Shown piece by piece: positions 48,375-61,700 of a stretch of DNA of 64,000 nt. The notes below the pieces were generated by a model. The model was not told the origin of the DNA and did no database searches. It saw nothing but the letters and a program-made list of their open reading frames with translations. The stretch spans positions 1,512,616 to 1,576,615 of the forward strand of contig JAWUZG010000157.1 in NCBI GenBank assembly GCA_036785705.1, written 5' to 3'. A program made the translations under genes and the position numbers. Position 1 is the stretch's first letter; each line of letters begins with the position of its first letter. The stretch is from Acanthornis magna. Its lineage: Eukaryota > Chordata > Aves > Passeriformes > Acanthizidae.

Positions 48375-51300
48375 TAGCCTCCCAGGAGCAGGTTTAGCTT
48401 TTCTATGGAGTGGTCAGTAATTGGGATTGAGTTGTTTGTGTTGAATCATTTGTGTTAGGGAAGACCTGCTTTTCTAGGAATAGATCAGATGGGCCATTTG
48501 TAAGTGCTGCGGGACAGAGTTACTTAAAGCAGGGACAGTGTGAGGCTGGGATTGGATGCAGCCGCCGCCAAGGCTCGTGTCTCTGAGAAGGAGTTGAGAA
48601 AGCCAAGGGCTGCTCTCTGGCCCTCGTGACTCAGTGGCCAGGCTGCTCTGGGAGGCTTTGTGTGAATCTGCCAGCACAGCAGCGAGAGATGTCCCCGAGG
48701 AGCTTGTGTGAGTGCAGGTGAGATCAGAGCTCTTGAGCAGCCTGGAGAGCCTGGGGATGTGGCCATGGAGCCGCCAGGATATCTGGTGACCTCGGGGTTC
48801 CTATGAGCAGAGGGAGCACTAAGATGTGCCCATGGCACCTGTGTAAGTGCCTGTGGCTGAAGGCCTCTTTTGCAGCCTGGAGAGCCTTGGCATGTGGCCA
48901 TGAAGCCACAGTGCGTGTCTGTGACATCAGAGCGCTTTGGCAGCATGGAAAGGCCTGGAATGGCTGCAGGGGCCAGAGGTGAGTGCCTGTGACATCACAG
49001 CTGTCCAGCAGCAGGGAGAGGGAGGGAATGTCACAGGCGATGCCCTGTGAGTTGCTGTGACAGCGTGGCTCCTTAGCAGCGTGCAGATTGCCGGGATGTT
49101 ACCCTTGAGGCCCTGGCATTGCCCTTGTCGTGTGTGTTCTTTAGGAAGATAGAGAGAGCCGTGGCATGTCCCCCTGGAAGGCCAGGGAGTGGCAGTTGCA
49201 AAAGAGCTCCTTAGCACTTAGAGACAGGTGGGATGTCCCCATGGAGGCACTGTGAGAGCCCGTGACCTCAGAGGTCTTTGGAAGGTGAGAGAGCCGCGGG
49301 ATGACATGGGATGTGAGCATGGGGAGCCTGTGGGCAGGTGTGATCTCCCTGCTTGTGCTGGTGCATCCCCCCCTGGCCTTTTTTCAGGCTGCAGCATGAT
49401 ATGAGCAATGGTGCTGAGGCCTTGGCCTTGAGGAAGGCAGCGGGGCTGAGGTGCTGTGGAGCTTCTGAGAAAGGCTGTGTGCTGCCAGGAAGTGCTGTGT
49501 TCTAAGGTGCTCCTGCTTTTTTTGCTTGTTGAACAGACTTTGAAATTAGTTTTTGTCTGGATGGCATCACATTGGTGTTGTCCCGCGTTCAGGGAAAGCT
49601 GCCGATGAGAAGTGGGGCCAGGCTGAAGGCTTGTTGTGACTAAAGGCCATGCCTTGGGGCCCTGTAAGCAGGGGTGCCAAAGGAGGCCCTGGCAGCTGTG
49701 CTGGGCCGCAGCAGCGGTGAGCAGCAAAGTCCCTGTGCGTGGGGCCTCTGCCTGCCGGCAGCTGTCCCCTTTGCTGCACTCGGGGGATGCGCGAAGGAGC
49801 ACGGCTCCTGGGCCCCCCATCCTGCCGCTCCCGGAGGCCTCAGCCTTTGGCCGCTGAGAAGATGGCAAGGCACGTGAGAGGAGTATTTCAGTAGCTTGGA
49901 GGGGAATTTTGCCTCGTAGAGCCTCTTTGTGTGCTTGTGGGAGTGCAGGTGTGCATGCGCTCTCTGCAATGTGGGAGAGGGGCTGCTCTGGTGGATTCAG
50001 AAGTGCTTTAGGTTTGTGCCTAAGTTAGGTCTCGAAGTTCCTGCAGTGCTATGGTAAGGGCTGTGTGGATCCTTTGCTGAGGTCTTGGGTTTCAGCTCAG
50101 TTCTAAGTGAAGTGTTGTGTAGTTGAAGTCCAGTCCAGTTGCAATGCCCTTAAGTGCTGTTGCTGCCCTAAGTTGTTGATTTGAATTTGGGTTATCAAGT
50201 GAAATGTTGCTCAAGTTGAAGTGCTCCTAAGGGAAGTGCTCTTGAGCCTTTGAGCCATGTTCTTCTTATGCTGAGCCTTTGTCTTCTTTAGAGACACAGC
50301 CTCACACACACGGACAGACAGACAGACATAGATAATTTGGGTTTGATTTCATTTTGGATTGATTGACTCTGGATTTTTGTTTGTTGCTTTTCCTCGCTGT
50401 GCTTTGAGCATGGTGTAAGTAGTAGAGTGAAGCTTGGCAAGGAAGCTTGTCCTGCTGTGGCTTTTCCATGAAATCTTTCTTTGCCGATAGTTTTCCTATG
50501 ATTCTTGGAGTGATGTGCAAGTGCCTGTGCCATCACATGTCTTTAGCAGCGTGGAGCCACCTGGGATGTCAGCACCGAGGTGCTGTGAGTGAGTGCCTGT
50601 GACACCAGGGCTTCTGGGCAGCGTGCGGACTCCTGGCGTGTGCCTATGGCTGTCCTGGGATGGCCTGTGAGCTCAGTGTTCTTTTGAAAGCTGGATAGCT
50701 GTGGCGTGTCCCCAGGGAGTTCCTGTGACAAGATGTGACCTCGTGGCTCTTTGGCAGCCTGGAGAGTGCTGGAGTGTGGCCAGGGGGCAAGTGTGAGTGT
50801 CAGGGACTTGCCAGCTCTTGAGGAGGATGGAAGGTGTAGGGATGTCCCCATGGAGCCCCTGTGAGTGCCTGTGAGCTGGCGGCACCTTAGCAGCGTGAGA
50901 CTGGTGGGCTGTCAGCCCTGAGAGGCTGTTGAAGGCCGTGATGTCGGTGCAGAGAGGTTTGTCAAATGGGAGACTCGTGGGATGTCCGTATGGAGCCGCT
51001 GGGGTTGTGTGTGCCCTCAGTGTTCTTGAGGAGCCTCGAGAGCCCTGGGATGGCCCCGTGGAAGCGCAGGGAGTGGCTGTGACACAGCAGCGGTGCCTGA
51101 TGTGATGAAAGGGCCCTGGGATGTCAGCTTGGAATGGCTGTGAGTGCCTGAGAGCACACGTCTGTCTCTCATGGCCGGAGAGCTGTGGCAGGTGCCCATG
51201 GTAGGTGTGTGAGTGCAGGTGAGCTCAGGGCTCTGCAGAAGGCTGTAGGCCTGTGGGCTGTGAGGCTGGAAGGCCTGGGAGTGCTTTTGAGCGGAGTGCT

Positions 51301-51834
51301 GTGTAGCAGTCGGGAGCCGCCTGGGAGGTTGTAGCAGGATGCTTTGGGCCGGCTGCTTTGCCTTGGAACGTGGTGCAGGCACTTGGAGCATGTGCTATTT
51401 GCAAATGTCTCCAGGTGTCTTTCAGAGGGCCACCGTGTGTTGTTTTGGCGTTGAATTCTGCTGAAAGTCCTTCTGGCAAGGAAGCCTGCATGAAGGTGCT
51501 GCTAGTGAGGCAAAGATTTGGCAGATGAGCTGCTGCTGGGAGTTGCAGGCGTCTGCCTGACAGTCAGTCCCTTGAGAGTGTCAATGTGCAGTCAGTGCCC
51601 TTTCCTAGGGGAGGTTTTTCTAGCGTGTTCCTCCTTGGAGTGTGTGAGGGCTCGTGCTGGGGAAGTGGACAGCAAGCAAGGGCACTCTTGGTGGTGAAGG
51701 GAGAGAGAGCTGCCCAGGAGTGTTGGTGTGGTGAGTTCCATGGAGCTCTACTTGGGAATTGGGTTTTTTTGCTTGCTGTAAGATATGACTGCTTTCCTAT
51801 TGTTTTCATCGAGTGCACTCCATTGTAGTCTGTG
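48375..51834 (+). repeat. Macrosatellite unit 15 (3460 bp)
   Basis: A mosaic. TTTTGTCTGG near 49552 is shared with units 11, 16 and 17, GTCCCCTTTG near 49764 with units 8, 9 and 13, and GAGAGTGCTGG near 50762 with units 10, 11 and 17. CTGCCTGCCGG near 49748 and GATGGAAGG near 50826 are private. It keeps the T7 run while unit 16 has AT5. Confidence 0.97.
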
Positions 51835-54800
51835 TAGCCTCCCAGGAGCAGGTTTAGCTTTTCTATGGAGTGGTCAGTAATTGGGATTGAGTTGTTTGTG
51901 TTGAATCATTTGTGTTAGGGAAGACCTGCTTTTCTAGGAATAGATCAGATGGGCCATTTGTAAGTGCTGCGGGACAGAGTTACTTAAAGCAGGGACAGTG
52001 TGAGGCTGGGATTGGATGCAGCCGCCGCCAAGGCTCGTGTCTCTGAGAAGGAGTTGAGAAAGCCAAGGGCTGCTCTCTGGCCCTCGTGACTCAGTGGCCA
52101 GGCTGCTCTGGGAGGCTTTGTGTGAATCTGCCAGCACAGCAGCGAGAGATGTCCCCGAGGAGCTTGTGTGAGTGCAGGTGAGATCAGAGCTCTTGAGCAG
52201 CCTGGAGAGCCTGGGGATGTGGCCATGGAGCCGCCAGGATATCTGGTGACCTCGGGGTTCCTATGAGCAGAGGGAGCACTAAGATGTGCCCATGGCACCT
52301 GTGTAAGTGCCTGTGGTTGAAGGCCTCTTTTGCAGCCTGGAGAGCCTTGGCATGTGGCCATGAAGCCACAGTGCGTGTCTGTGACATCAGAGCGCTTTGG
52401 CAGCATGGAAAGGCCTGGAATGGCTGCAGGGGCCAGAGGTGAGTGCCTGTGACATCACAGCTGTCCAGCAGCAGGGAGAGGGAGGGAATGTCACAGGCGA
52501 TGCCCTGTGAGTTGCTGTGACAGCGTGGCTCCTTAGCAGCGTGCAGATTGCCGGGATGTTACCCTTGAGGCCCTGGCATTGCCCTTGTTGTGTGTGTTCT
52601 TTAGGAAGATAGAGAGAGCCGTGGCATGTCCCCCTGGAAGTGCAGGGAGTGGCAGTTGCAAAAGAGCTCCTTAGCACTTAGAGACAGGTGGGATGTCCCC
52701 ATGGAGGCACTGTGAGAGCCCGTGACCTCAGAGGTCTTTGGAAGGTGAGAGAGCCGCGGGATGACATGGGATGTGAGCATGGGGAGCCTGTGGGCAGGTG
52801 TGATCTCCCTGCTTGTGCTGGTGCATCCCCCCCTGGCCTTTTTTCAGGCTGCAGCATGATATGAGCAATGGTGCTGAGGCCTTGGCCTTGAGGAAGGCAG
52901 CGGGGCTGAGGTGCTGTGGAGCTTCTGAGAAAGGCTGTGTGCTGCCAGGAAGTGCTGTGTTCTAAGGTGCTCCTGCATTTTTGCTTGTTGAACAGACTTT
53001 GAAATTAGTTTTTGTCTGGATGGCATCACATTGGTGTTGTCCCGCGTTCAGGGAAAGCTGCCGATGAGAAGTGGGGCCAGGCTGAAGGCTTGTTGTGACT
53101 AAAGGCCATGCCTTGGGGCCCTGTAAGCAGGGGTGCCAAAGGAGGCCCTGGCAGCTGTGCTGGGCGGCAGCAGCGGTGAGCAGCAAAGTCCCTGTGCGTG
53201 GGGCCTCTGCCAGCCGGCAGCTGTCCCGTTTGCTGCACTCGGGGGATGCGCGAAGGAGCACGGCTCCTGGGCCCCCCATCCTGCCGCTCCCGGAGGCCTC
53301 AGCCTTTGGCCGCTGAGAAGATGGCAAGGCACGTGAGAGGAGTATTTCAGTAGCTTGGAGGGGAATTTTGCCTCGTAGAGCCTCTTTGTGTGCTTGTGGG
53401 AGTGCAGGTGTGCATGCGCTGTCTGCAATGTGGGAGAGGGGCTGCTCTGGTGGATTCAGAAGTGCTTTAGGTTTGTGCCTAAGTTAGGTCTCGAAGTTCC
53501 TGCAGTGCTATGGTAAGGGCTGTGTGGATCGTTTGCTGAGGTCTTGGGTTTCAGCTCAGTTCTAAGTGAAGTGTTGTGTAGTTGAAGTCCAGTTCAGTTG
53601 CAATGCCCTTAAGTGCTGTTGCTGCCCTAAGTTGTTGATTTGAATTTGGGTTATCAAGTGAAATGTTGCTCAAGTTGAAGTGCTCCTAAGGGAAGTGCTC
53701 TTGAGCCTTTGAGCCATGTTCTTCTTATGCTGAGCCTTTGTCTTCTTTAGAGACACAGCCTCACACACACGGACAGACAGACAGACATAGATAATTTGGG
53801 TTTGATTTCATTTTGGATTGATTGACTCTGGATTTTTGTTTGTTGCTTTTCCTCGCTGTGCTTTGAGCATGGTGTAAGTAGTAGAGTGAAGCTTGGCAAG
53901 GAAGTTTGTCCTGCTGTGGCTTTTCCATGAAATCTTTCTTTGCCGATAGTTTTCCTATGATTCTTGGAGTGATGTGCAAGTGCCTGTGCCATCACATGTC
54001 TTTAGCAGCGTGGAGCCACCTGGGATGTCAGCACCGAGGTGCTGTGAGTGAGTGCCTGTGACGCCAGGGCTTCTGGGCAGCGTGCAGACTCCTGGCGTGT
54101 GCCTATGGCTGTCCTGGGACAGCCTGTGAGCTCAGTGTTCTTTTGAAAGCTGGATAGCTGTGGCGTGTCCCCAGGGAGTTCCTGTGCCAAGATGTGACCT
54201 CCTGGCTCTTTGGCAGCCTGGAGATGGCTGGAGTGTGGCCAGGGGGCAAGTGTGAGTGTCAGGGACTTGCCAGCTCTTGAGGAGGATGGAGGGTGCAGGG
54301 ATGTCCCCATGGAGGCCCTGTGAGTGCCTGTGAGCTGGCGGCACCTTAGCAGCGTGAGACTCGTGGGCTGTCAGCCCTGAGAGCCTGTTGAAGGCCGTGA
54401 TGTGCGTGCAGAGAGGTTTGTCAAATGGGAGACTCGTGGGATGTCCGTATGGAGCCGCTGGGGTTGTGTGTGCCCTCAGTGTTCTTGAGGAGCCTCGAGA
54501 GCCCTGGGACGGCCCCGTGGAAGCGCAGGGAGTGCCTGTGACATAGCAGCGGTGCCTGATGAGATCAAAGGGCCCTGGGATGTCAGCTTGGAATGGCTGT
54601 GAGTGCCTGAGAGCACACGTCTGTCTCTCATGGCCGGAGAGCTGTGGCAGGTGCCCATGGTAGGTGTGTGAGTGCAGGTGAGCTCAGGGCTCTGCAGAAG
54701 GCTGTAGGCCTGTGGGCTGTGAGGCTGGAAGGCCTGGGAGTGCTTTTGAGCGGAGTGCTGTGTAGCAGTCGGGAGCCGCCTGGGAGGTTGTAGCAGGATG

Positions 54801-55293
54801 CTTTGGGCCGGCTGCTTTGCCTTGGAACGTGGTGCAGGCACTTGGAGCATGTGCTATTTGCAAATGTCTCCAGGTGTCTTTCAGAGGGCCAGCGTGTGTT
54901 GTTTTGGCGTTGAATTCTGCTGAAAGTCCTTCTGGCAAGGAAGCCTGCATGAAGGTGCTGCTAGTGAGGCAAAGATTTGGCAGCTGAGCTGCTGCTGGGA
55001 GTTGCAGGCGTCTGCCTGACAGTCAGTCCCTTGAGAGTGTCAATGTGCAGTCAGTGCCCTTTCCTAGGGGAGGTTTTTCTACCGTGTTCCTCCTTGGAGT
55101 GTGTGAGGGCTCGTGCTGGGGAAGTGGACAGCAAGCAAGGGCGCTCTTGGTGGTGAAGGGAGAGAGAGCTGCCCAAGAGTGTTGGTGTGGTGAGTTCCAT
55201 GGAGCTCTACTTGGGAATTGGGTTTTTTTGCTTGCTGTAAGATATGACTGCTTTCCTATTGTTTTCATCGAGTGCACTCCATTGTAGTCTGTG
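51835..55293 (+). repeat. Macrosatellite unit 16 (3459 bp), first of the 16-18 triplet
   Basis: Its second half matches units 17 and 18 almost base for base (GTGCCAAGATG near 54184, GGGACAGCC, GATGTGCGTGC, GACATAGCAG, CTACCGTG near 55079). Its first half differs: TGTGGTTGAAGG near 52312, GGAAGTGCAGGG near 52636 and GCGCTGTCTGC near 53416. A recombination junction between the two halves is likely. Confidence 0.97.
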
Positions 55294-58200
55294 TAGCCTC
55301 CCAGGAGCAGGTTTAGCTTTTCTATGGAGTGGTCAGTAATTGGGATTGAGTTGTTTGTGTTGAATCATTTGTGTTAGGGAAGAACTGTTTTTCTAGGAAT
55401 AGATCAGATGGGCCATTTGTAAGTGCTGCGGGACAGAGTTACTTAAAGCAGGGACAGTGTGAGGCTGGGATTGGATGCAGCCGCCGCCAAGGCTCGTGTC
55501 TCTGAGAAGGAGTTGAGAAAGCCAAGGGCTGCTCTCTGGCCCTCGTGACTCAGTGGCCAGGCTGCTCTGGGAGGCTTTGTGTGAATCTGCCAGCACAGCA
55601 GCGAGAGATGTCCCCGAGGAGCTTGTGTGAGTGCAGGTGAGATCAGAGCTCTTGAGCAGCCTGGAGAGCCTGGGGATGTGGCCATGGAGCCGCCAGGATA
55701 TCTGGTGACCTCGGGGTTCCTATGAGCAGAGGGAGCACTAAGATGTGCCCATGGCACCTGTGTAAGTGCCTGTGGCTGAAGGCCTCTTTTGCAGCCTGGA
55801 GAGCCTTGGCATGTGGCCATGAAGCCACAGTGCGTGTCTGTGACATCAGAGCGCTTTGGCAGCATGGAAAGGCCTGGAATGGCTGCAGGGGCCAGAGGTG
55901 AGTGCCTGTGACATCACAGCTGTCCAGCAGCAGGGAGAGGGAGGGAATGTCACAGGCGATGCCCTGTGAGTTGCTGTGACAGCGTGGCTCCTTAGCAGCG
56001 TGCAGATTGCCGGGATGTTACCCTTGAGGCCCTGGCATTGCCCTTGTTGTGTGTGTTCTTTAGGAAGATAGAGAGAGCCGTGGCATGTCCCCCTGGAAGG
56101 CCAGGGAGTGGCAGTTGCAAAAGAGCTCCTTAGCACTTAGAGACAGGTGGGATGTCCCGATGGAGGCACTGTGAGAGCCCGTGACCTCAGAGGTCTTTGG
56201 AAGGTGAGAGAGCCGCGGGATGCCATGGGATGTGAGCATGGGGAGCCTGTGGGCAGGTGTGATCTCCCTGCTTGTGCTGGTGCATCCCCCCCTGGCCTTT
56301 TTTCAGGCTGCAGCATGATATGAGCAATGGTGCTGAGGCCTTGGCCTTGAGGAAGGCAGCGGGGCTGAGGTGCTGTGGAGCTTCTGAGAAAGGCTGTGTG
56401 CTGCCAGGAAGTGCTGTGTTCTAAGGTGCTCCTGCATTTTTGCTTGTTGAACAGACTTTGAAATTAGTTTTTGTCTGGATGGCATCACATTGGTGTTGTC
56501 CCGCGTTCAGGGAAAGCTGCCGATGAGAAGTGGGGCCAGGCTGAAGGCTTGTTGTGACTAAAGGCCATGCCTTGGGGCCCTGTAAGCAGGGGTGCCAAAG
56601 GAGGCCCTGGCAGCTGTGCTGGGCCGCAGCAGCGGTGAGCAGCAAAGTCCCTGTGCGTGGGGCCTCTGCCAGCCGGCAGCTGTCCCGTTTGCTGCACTCG
56701 GGGGATGCGCGAAGGAGCACGGCTCCTGGGCCCCCCATCCTGCCGCTCCCGGAGGCCTCAGCCTTTGGCCGCTGAGAAGATGGCAAGGCACGTGAGAGGA
56801 GTATTTCAGTAGCTTGGAGGGGAATTTTGCCTCGTAGAGCCTCTTTGTGTGCTTGTGGGAGTGCAGGTGTGCATGCGCTCTCTGCAATGTGGGAGAGGGG
56901 CTGCTCTGGTGGATTCAGAAGTGCTTTAGGTTTGTGCCTAAGTTAGGTCTCGAAGTTCCTGCAGTGCTATGGTAAGGGCTGTGTGGATCCTTTGCTGAGG
57001 TCTTGGGTTTCAGCTCAGTTCTAAGTGAAGTGTTGTGTAGTTGAAGTCCAGTTCAGTTGCAATGCCCTTAAGTGCTGTTGCTGCCCTAAGTTGTTGATTT
57101 GAATTTGGGTTATCAAGTGAAATGTTGCTCAAGTTGAAGTGCTCCTAAGGGAAGTGCTCTTGAGCCTTTGAGCCATGTTCTTCTTATCCTGAGCCTTTGT
57201 CTTCTTTAGAGACACAGCCTCACACACACGGACAGACAGACAGACATAGATAATTTGGGTTTGATTTCATTTTGGATTGATTGACTCTGGATTTTTGTTT
57301 GTTGCTTTTCCTCGCTGTGCTTTGAGCATGGTGTAAGTAGTAGAGTGAAGCTTGGCAAGGAAGTTTGTCCTGCTGTGGCTTTTCCATGAAATCTTTCTTT
57401 GCCGATAGTTTTCCTATGATTCTTGGAGTGATGTGCAAGTGCCTGTGCCATCACATGTCTTTAGCAGCGTGGAGCCACCTGGGATGTCAGCACCGAGGTG
57501 CTGTGAGTGAGTGCCTGTGACGCCAGGGCTTCTGGGCAGCGTGCAGACTCCTGGCGTGTGCCTATGGCTGTCCTGGGACAGCCTGTGAGCTCAGTGTTCT
57601 TTTGAAAGCTGGATAGCTGTGGCGTGTCCCCAGGGAGTTCCTGTGCCAAGATGTGACCTCCTGGCTCTTTGGCAGCCTGGAGAGTGCTGGAGTGTGGCCA
57701 GGGGGCAAGTGTGAGTGTCAGGGACTTGCCAGCTCTTGAGGAGGATGGAGGGTGCAGGGATGTCCCCATGGAGGCCCTGTGAGTGCCTGTGAGCTGGCGG
57801 CACCTTAGCAGCGTGAGACTCGTGGGCTGTCAGCCCTGAGAGCCTGTTGAAGGCCGTGATGTGCGTGCAGAGAGGTTTGTCAAATGGGAGACTCGTGGGA
57901 TGTCCGTATGGAGCCGCTGGGGTTGTGTGTGCCCTCAGTGTTCTTGAGGAGCCTCGAGAGCCCTGGGACGGCCCCGTGGAAGCGCAGGGAGTGCCTGTGA
58001 CATAGCAGCGGTGCCTGATGAGATCAAAGGGCCCTGGGATGTCAGCTTGGAATGGCTGTGAGTGCCTGAGAGCACACGTCTGTCTCTCATGGCCGGAGAG
58101 CTGTGGCAGGTGCCCATGGTAGGTGTGTGAGTGCAGGTGAGCTCAGGGCTCTGCAGAAGGCTGTAGGCCTGTGGGCTGTGAGGCTGGAAGGCCTGGGAGT

Positions 58201-58752
58201 GCTTTTGAGCGGAGTGCTGTGTAGCAGTCGGGAGCCGCCTGGGAGGTTGTAGCAGGATGCTTTGGGCCGGCTGCTTTGCCTTGGAACGTGGTGCAGGCAC
58301 TTGGAGCATGTGCTATTTGCAAATGTCTCCAGGTGTCTTTCAGAGGGCCAGCGTGTGTTGTTTTGGCGTTGAATTCTGCTGAAAGTCCTTCTGGCAAGGA
58401 AGCCTGCATGAAGGTGCTGCTAGTGAGGCAAAGATTTGGCAGCTGAGCTGCTGCTGGGAGTTGCAGGCGTCTGCCTGACAGTCAGTCCCTTGAGAGTGTC
58501 AATGTGCAGTCAGTGCCCTTTCCTAGGGGAGGTTTTTCTACCGTGTTCCTCCTTGGAGTGTGTGAGGGCTCGTGCTGGGGAAGTGGACAGCAAGCAAGGG
58601 CGCTCTTGGTGGTGAAGGGAGAGAGAGCTGCCCAGGAGTGTTGGTGTGGTGAGTTCCATGGAGCTCTACTTGGGAATTGGGTTTTTTTGCTTGCTGTAAG
58701 ATATGACTGCTTTCCTATTGTTTTCATCGAGTGCACTCCATTGTAGTCTGTG
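55294..58752 (+). repeat. Macrosatellite unit 17 (3459 bp), middle of the 16-18 triplet
   Basis: It has GAAGAACTGT near 55380, the AT5 run, TGTTGTGTG near 56046 and the derived block B of the 16-18 group. GATGTCCCGATGG near 56152 and GGATGCCATGG near 56218 are private. TTATCCTGAGCC near 57184 recurs in units 4 and 13. GAGAGTGCTGG near 57680 replaces GAGATGGCTGG of its neighbours. Confidence 0.97.
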
Positions 58753-61700
58753 TAGCCTCCCAGGAGCAGGTTTAGCTTTTCTATGGAGTGGTCAGTAATT
58801 GGGATTGAGTTGTTTGTGTTGAATCATTTGTGTTAGGGAAGAACTGTTTTTCTAGGAATAGATCAGATGGGCCATTTGTAAGTGCTGCGGGACAGAGTTA
58901 CTTAAAGCAGGGACAGTGTGAGGCTGGGATTGGATGCAGCCGCCGCCAAGGCTCGTGTCTCTGAGAAGGAGTTGAGAAAGCCAAGGGCTGCTCTCTGGCC
59001 CTCGTGACTCAGTGGCCAGGCTGCTCTGGGAGGCTTTGTGTGAATCTGCCAGCACAGCAGCGAGAGATGTCCCCGAGGAGCTTGTGTGAGTGCAGGTGAG
59101 ATCAGAGCTCTTGAGCAGCCTGGAGAGCCTGGGGATGTGGCCATGGAGCCGCCAGGATATCTGGTGACCTCGGGGTTCCTATGAGCAGAGGGAGCACTAA
59201 GATGTGCCCATGGCACCTGTGTAAGTGCCTGTGGCTGAAGGCCTCTTTTGCAGCCTGGAGAGCCTTGGCATGTGGCCATGAAGCCACAGTGCGTGTCTGT
59301 GACATCAGAGCGCTTTGGCAGCATGGAAAGGCCTGGAATGGCTGCAGGGGCCAGAGGTGAGTGCCTGTGACATCACAGCTGTCCAGCAGCAGGGAGAGGG
59401 AGGGAATGTCACAGGCGATGCCCTGTGAGTTGCTGTGACAGCGTGGCTCCTTAGCAGCGTGCAGATTGCCGGGATGTTACCCTTGAGGCCCTGGCATTGC
59501 CCTTGTTGTGTGTGTTCTTTAGGAAGATAGAGAGAGCCGTGGCATGTCCCCCTGGAAGGCCAGGGAGTGGCAGTTGCAAAAGAGCTCCTTAGCACTTAGA
59601 GACAGGTGGGATGTCCCCATGGAGGCACTGTGAGAGCCCGTGACCTCAGAGGTCTTTGGAAGGTGAGAGAGCCGCGGGATGACATGGGATGTGAGCATGG
59701 GGAGCCTGTGGGCAGGTGTGATCTCCCTGCTTGTGCTGGTGCATCCCCCCCTGGCCTTTTTTCAGGCTGCAGCATGATATGAGCAATGGTGCTGAGGCCT
59801 TGGCCTTGAGGAAGGCAGCGGGGCTGAGGTGCTGTGGAGCTTCTGAGAAAGGCTGTGTGCTGCCAGGAAGTGCTGTGTTCTAAGGTGCTCCTGCATTTTT
59901 GCTTGTTGAACAGACTTTGAAATTAGTTTTTGCCTGGATGGCATCACATTGGTGTTGTCCCGCGTTCAGGGAAAGCTGCCGATGAGAAGTGGGGCCAGGC
60001 TGAAGGCTTGTTGTGACTAAAGGCCATGCCTTGGGGCCCTGTAAGCAGGGGTGCCAAAGGAGGCCCTGGCAGCTGTGCTGGGCCGCAGCAGCGGTGAGCA
60101 GCAAAGTGCCTGTGCGTGGGGCCTCTGCCAGCCGGCAGCTGTCCCGTTTGCTGCACTCGGGGGATGCGCGAAGGAGCACGGCTCCTGGGCCCCCCATCCT
60201 GCCGCTCCCGGAGGCCTCAGCCTTTGGCCGCTGAGAAGATGGCAAGGCACGTGAGAGGAGTATTTCAGTAGCTTGGAGGGGAATTTTGCCTCGTAGAGCC
60301 TCTTTGTGTGCTTGTGGGAGTGCAGGTGTGCATGCGCTCTCTGCAATGTGGGAGAGGGGCTGCTCTGGTGGATTCAGAAGTGCTTTAGGTTTGTGCCTAA
60401 GTTAGGTCTCGAAGTTCCTGCAGTGCTATGGTAAGGGCTGTGTGGATCCTTTGCTGAGGTCTTGGGTTTCAGCTCAGTTCTAAGTGAAGTGTTGTGTAGT
60501 TGAAGTCCAGTTCAGTTGCAATGCCCTTAAGTGCTGTTGCTGCCCTAAGTTGTTGATTTGAATTTGGGTTATCAAGTGAAATGTTGCTCAAGTTGAAGTG
60601 CTCCTAAGGGAAGTGCTCTTGAGCCTTTGAGCCATGTTCTTCTTATGCTGAGCCTTTGTCTTCTTTAGAGACACAGCCTCACACACACGGACAGACAGAC
60701 AGACATAGATAATTTGGGTTTGATTTCATTTTGGATTGATTGACTCTGGATTTTTGTTTGTTGCTTTTCCTCGCTGTGCTTTGAGCATGGTGTAAGTAGT
60801 AGAGTGAAGCTTGGCAAGGAAGTTTGTCCTGCTGTGGCTTTTCCATGAAATCTTTCTTTGCCGATAGTTTTCCTATGATTCTTGGAGTGATGTGCAAGTG
60901 CCTGTGCCATCACATGTCTTTAGCAGCGTGGAGCCACCTGGGATGTCAGCACCGAGGTGCTGTGAGTGAGTGCCTGTGACGCCAGGGCTTCTGGGCAGCG
61001 TGCAGACTCCTGGCGTGTGCCTATGGCTGTCCTGGGACAGCCTGTGAGCTCAGTGTTCTTTTGAAAGCTGGATAGCTGTGGCGTGTCCCCAGGGAGTTCC
61101 TGTGCCAAGATGTGACCTCCTGGCTCTTTGGCAGCCTGGAGATGGCTGGAGTGTGGCCAGGGGGCAAGTGTGAGTGTCAGGGACTTGCCAGCTCTTGAGG
61201 AGGATGGAGGGTGCAGGGATGTCCCCATGGAGGCCCTGTGAGTGCCTGTGAGCTGGCGGCACCTTAGCAGCGTGAGACTCGTGGGCTGTCAGCCCTGAGA
61301 GCCTGTTGAAGGCCGTGATGTGCGTGCAGAGAGGTTTGTCAAATGGGAGACTCGTGGGATGTCCGTATGGAGCCGCTGGGGTTGTGTGTGCCCTCAGTGT
61401 TCTTGAGGAGCCTCGAGAGCCCTGGGACGGCCCCGTGGAAGCGCAGGGAGTGCCTGTGACATAGCAGCGGTGCCTGATGAGATCAAAGGGCCCTGGGATG
61501 TCAGCTTGGAATGGCTGTGAGTGCCTGAGAGCACACGTCTGTCTCTCATGGCCGGAGAGCTGTGGCAGGTGCCCATGGTAGGTGTGTGAGTGCAGGTGAG
61601 CTCAGGGCTCTGCAGAAGGCTGTAGGCCTGTGGGCTGTGAGGCTGGAAGGCCTGGGAGTGCTTTTGAGCGGAGTGCTGTGTAGCAGTCGGGAGCCGCCTG

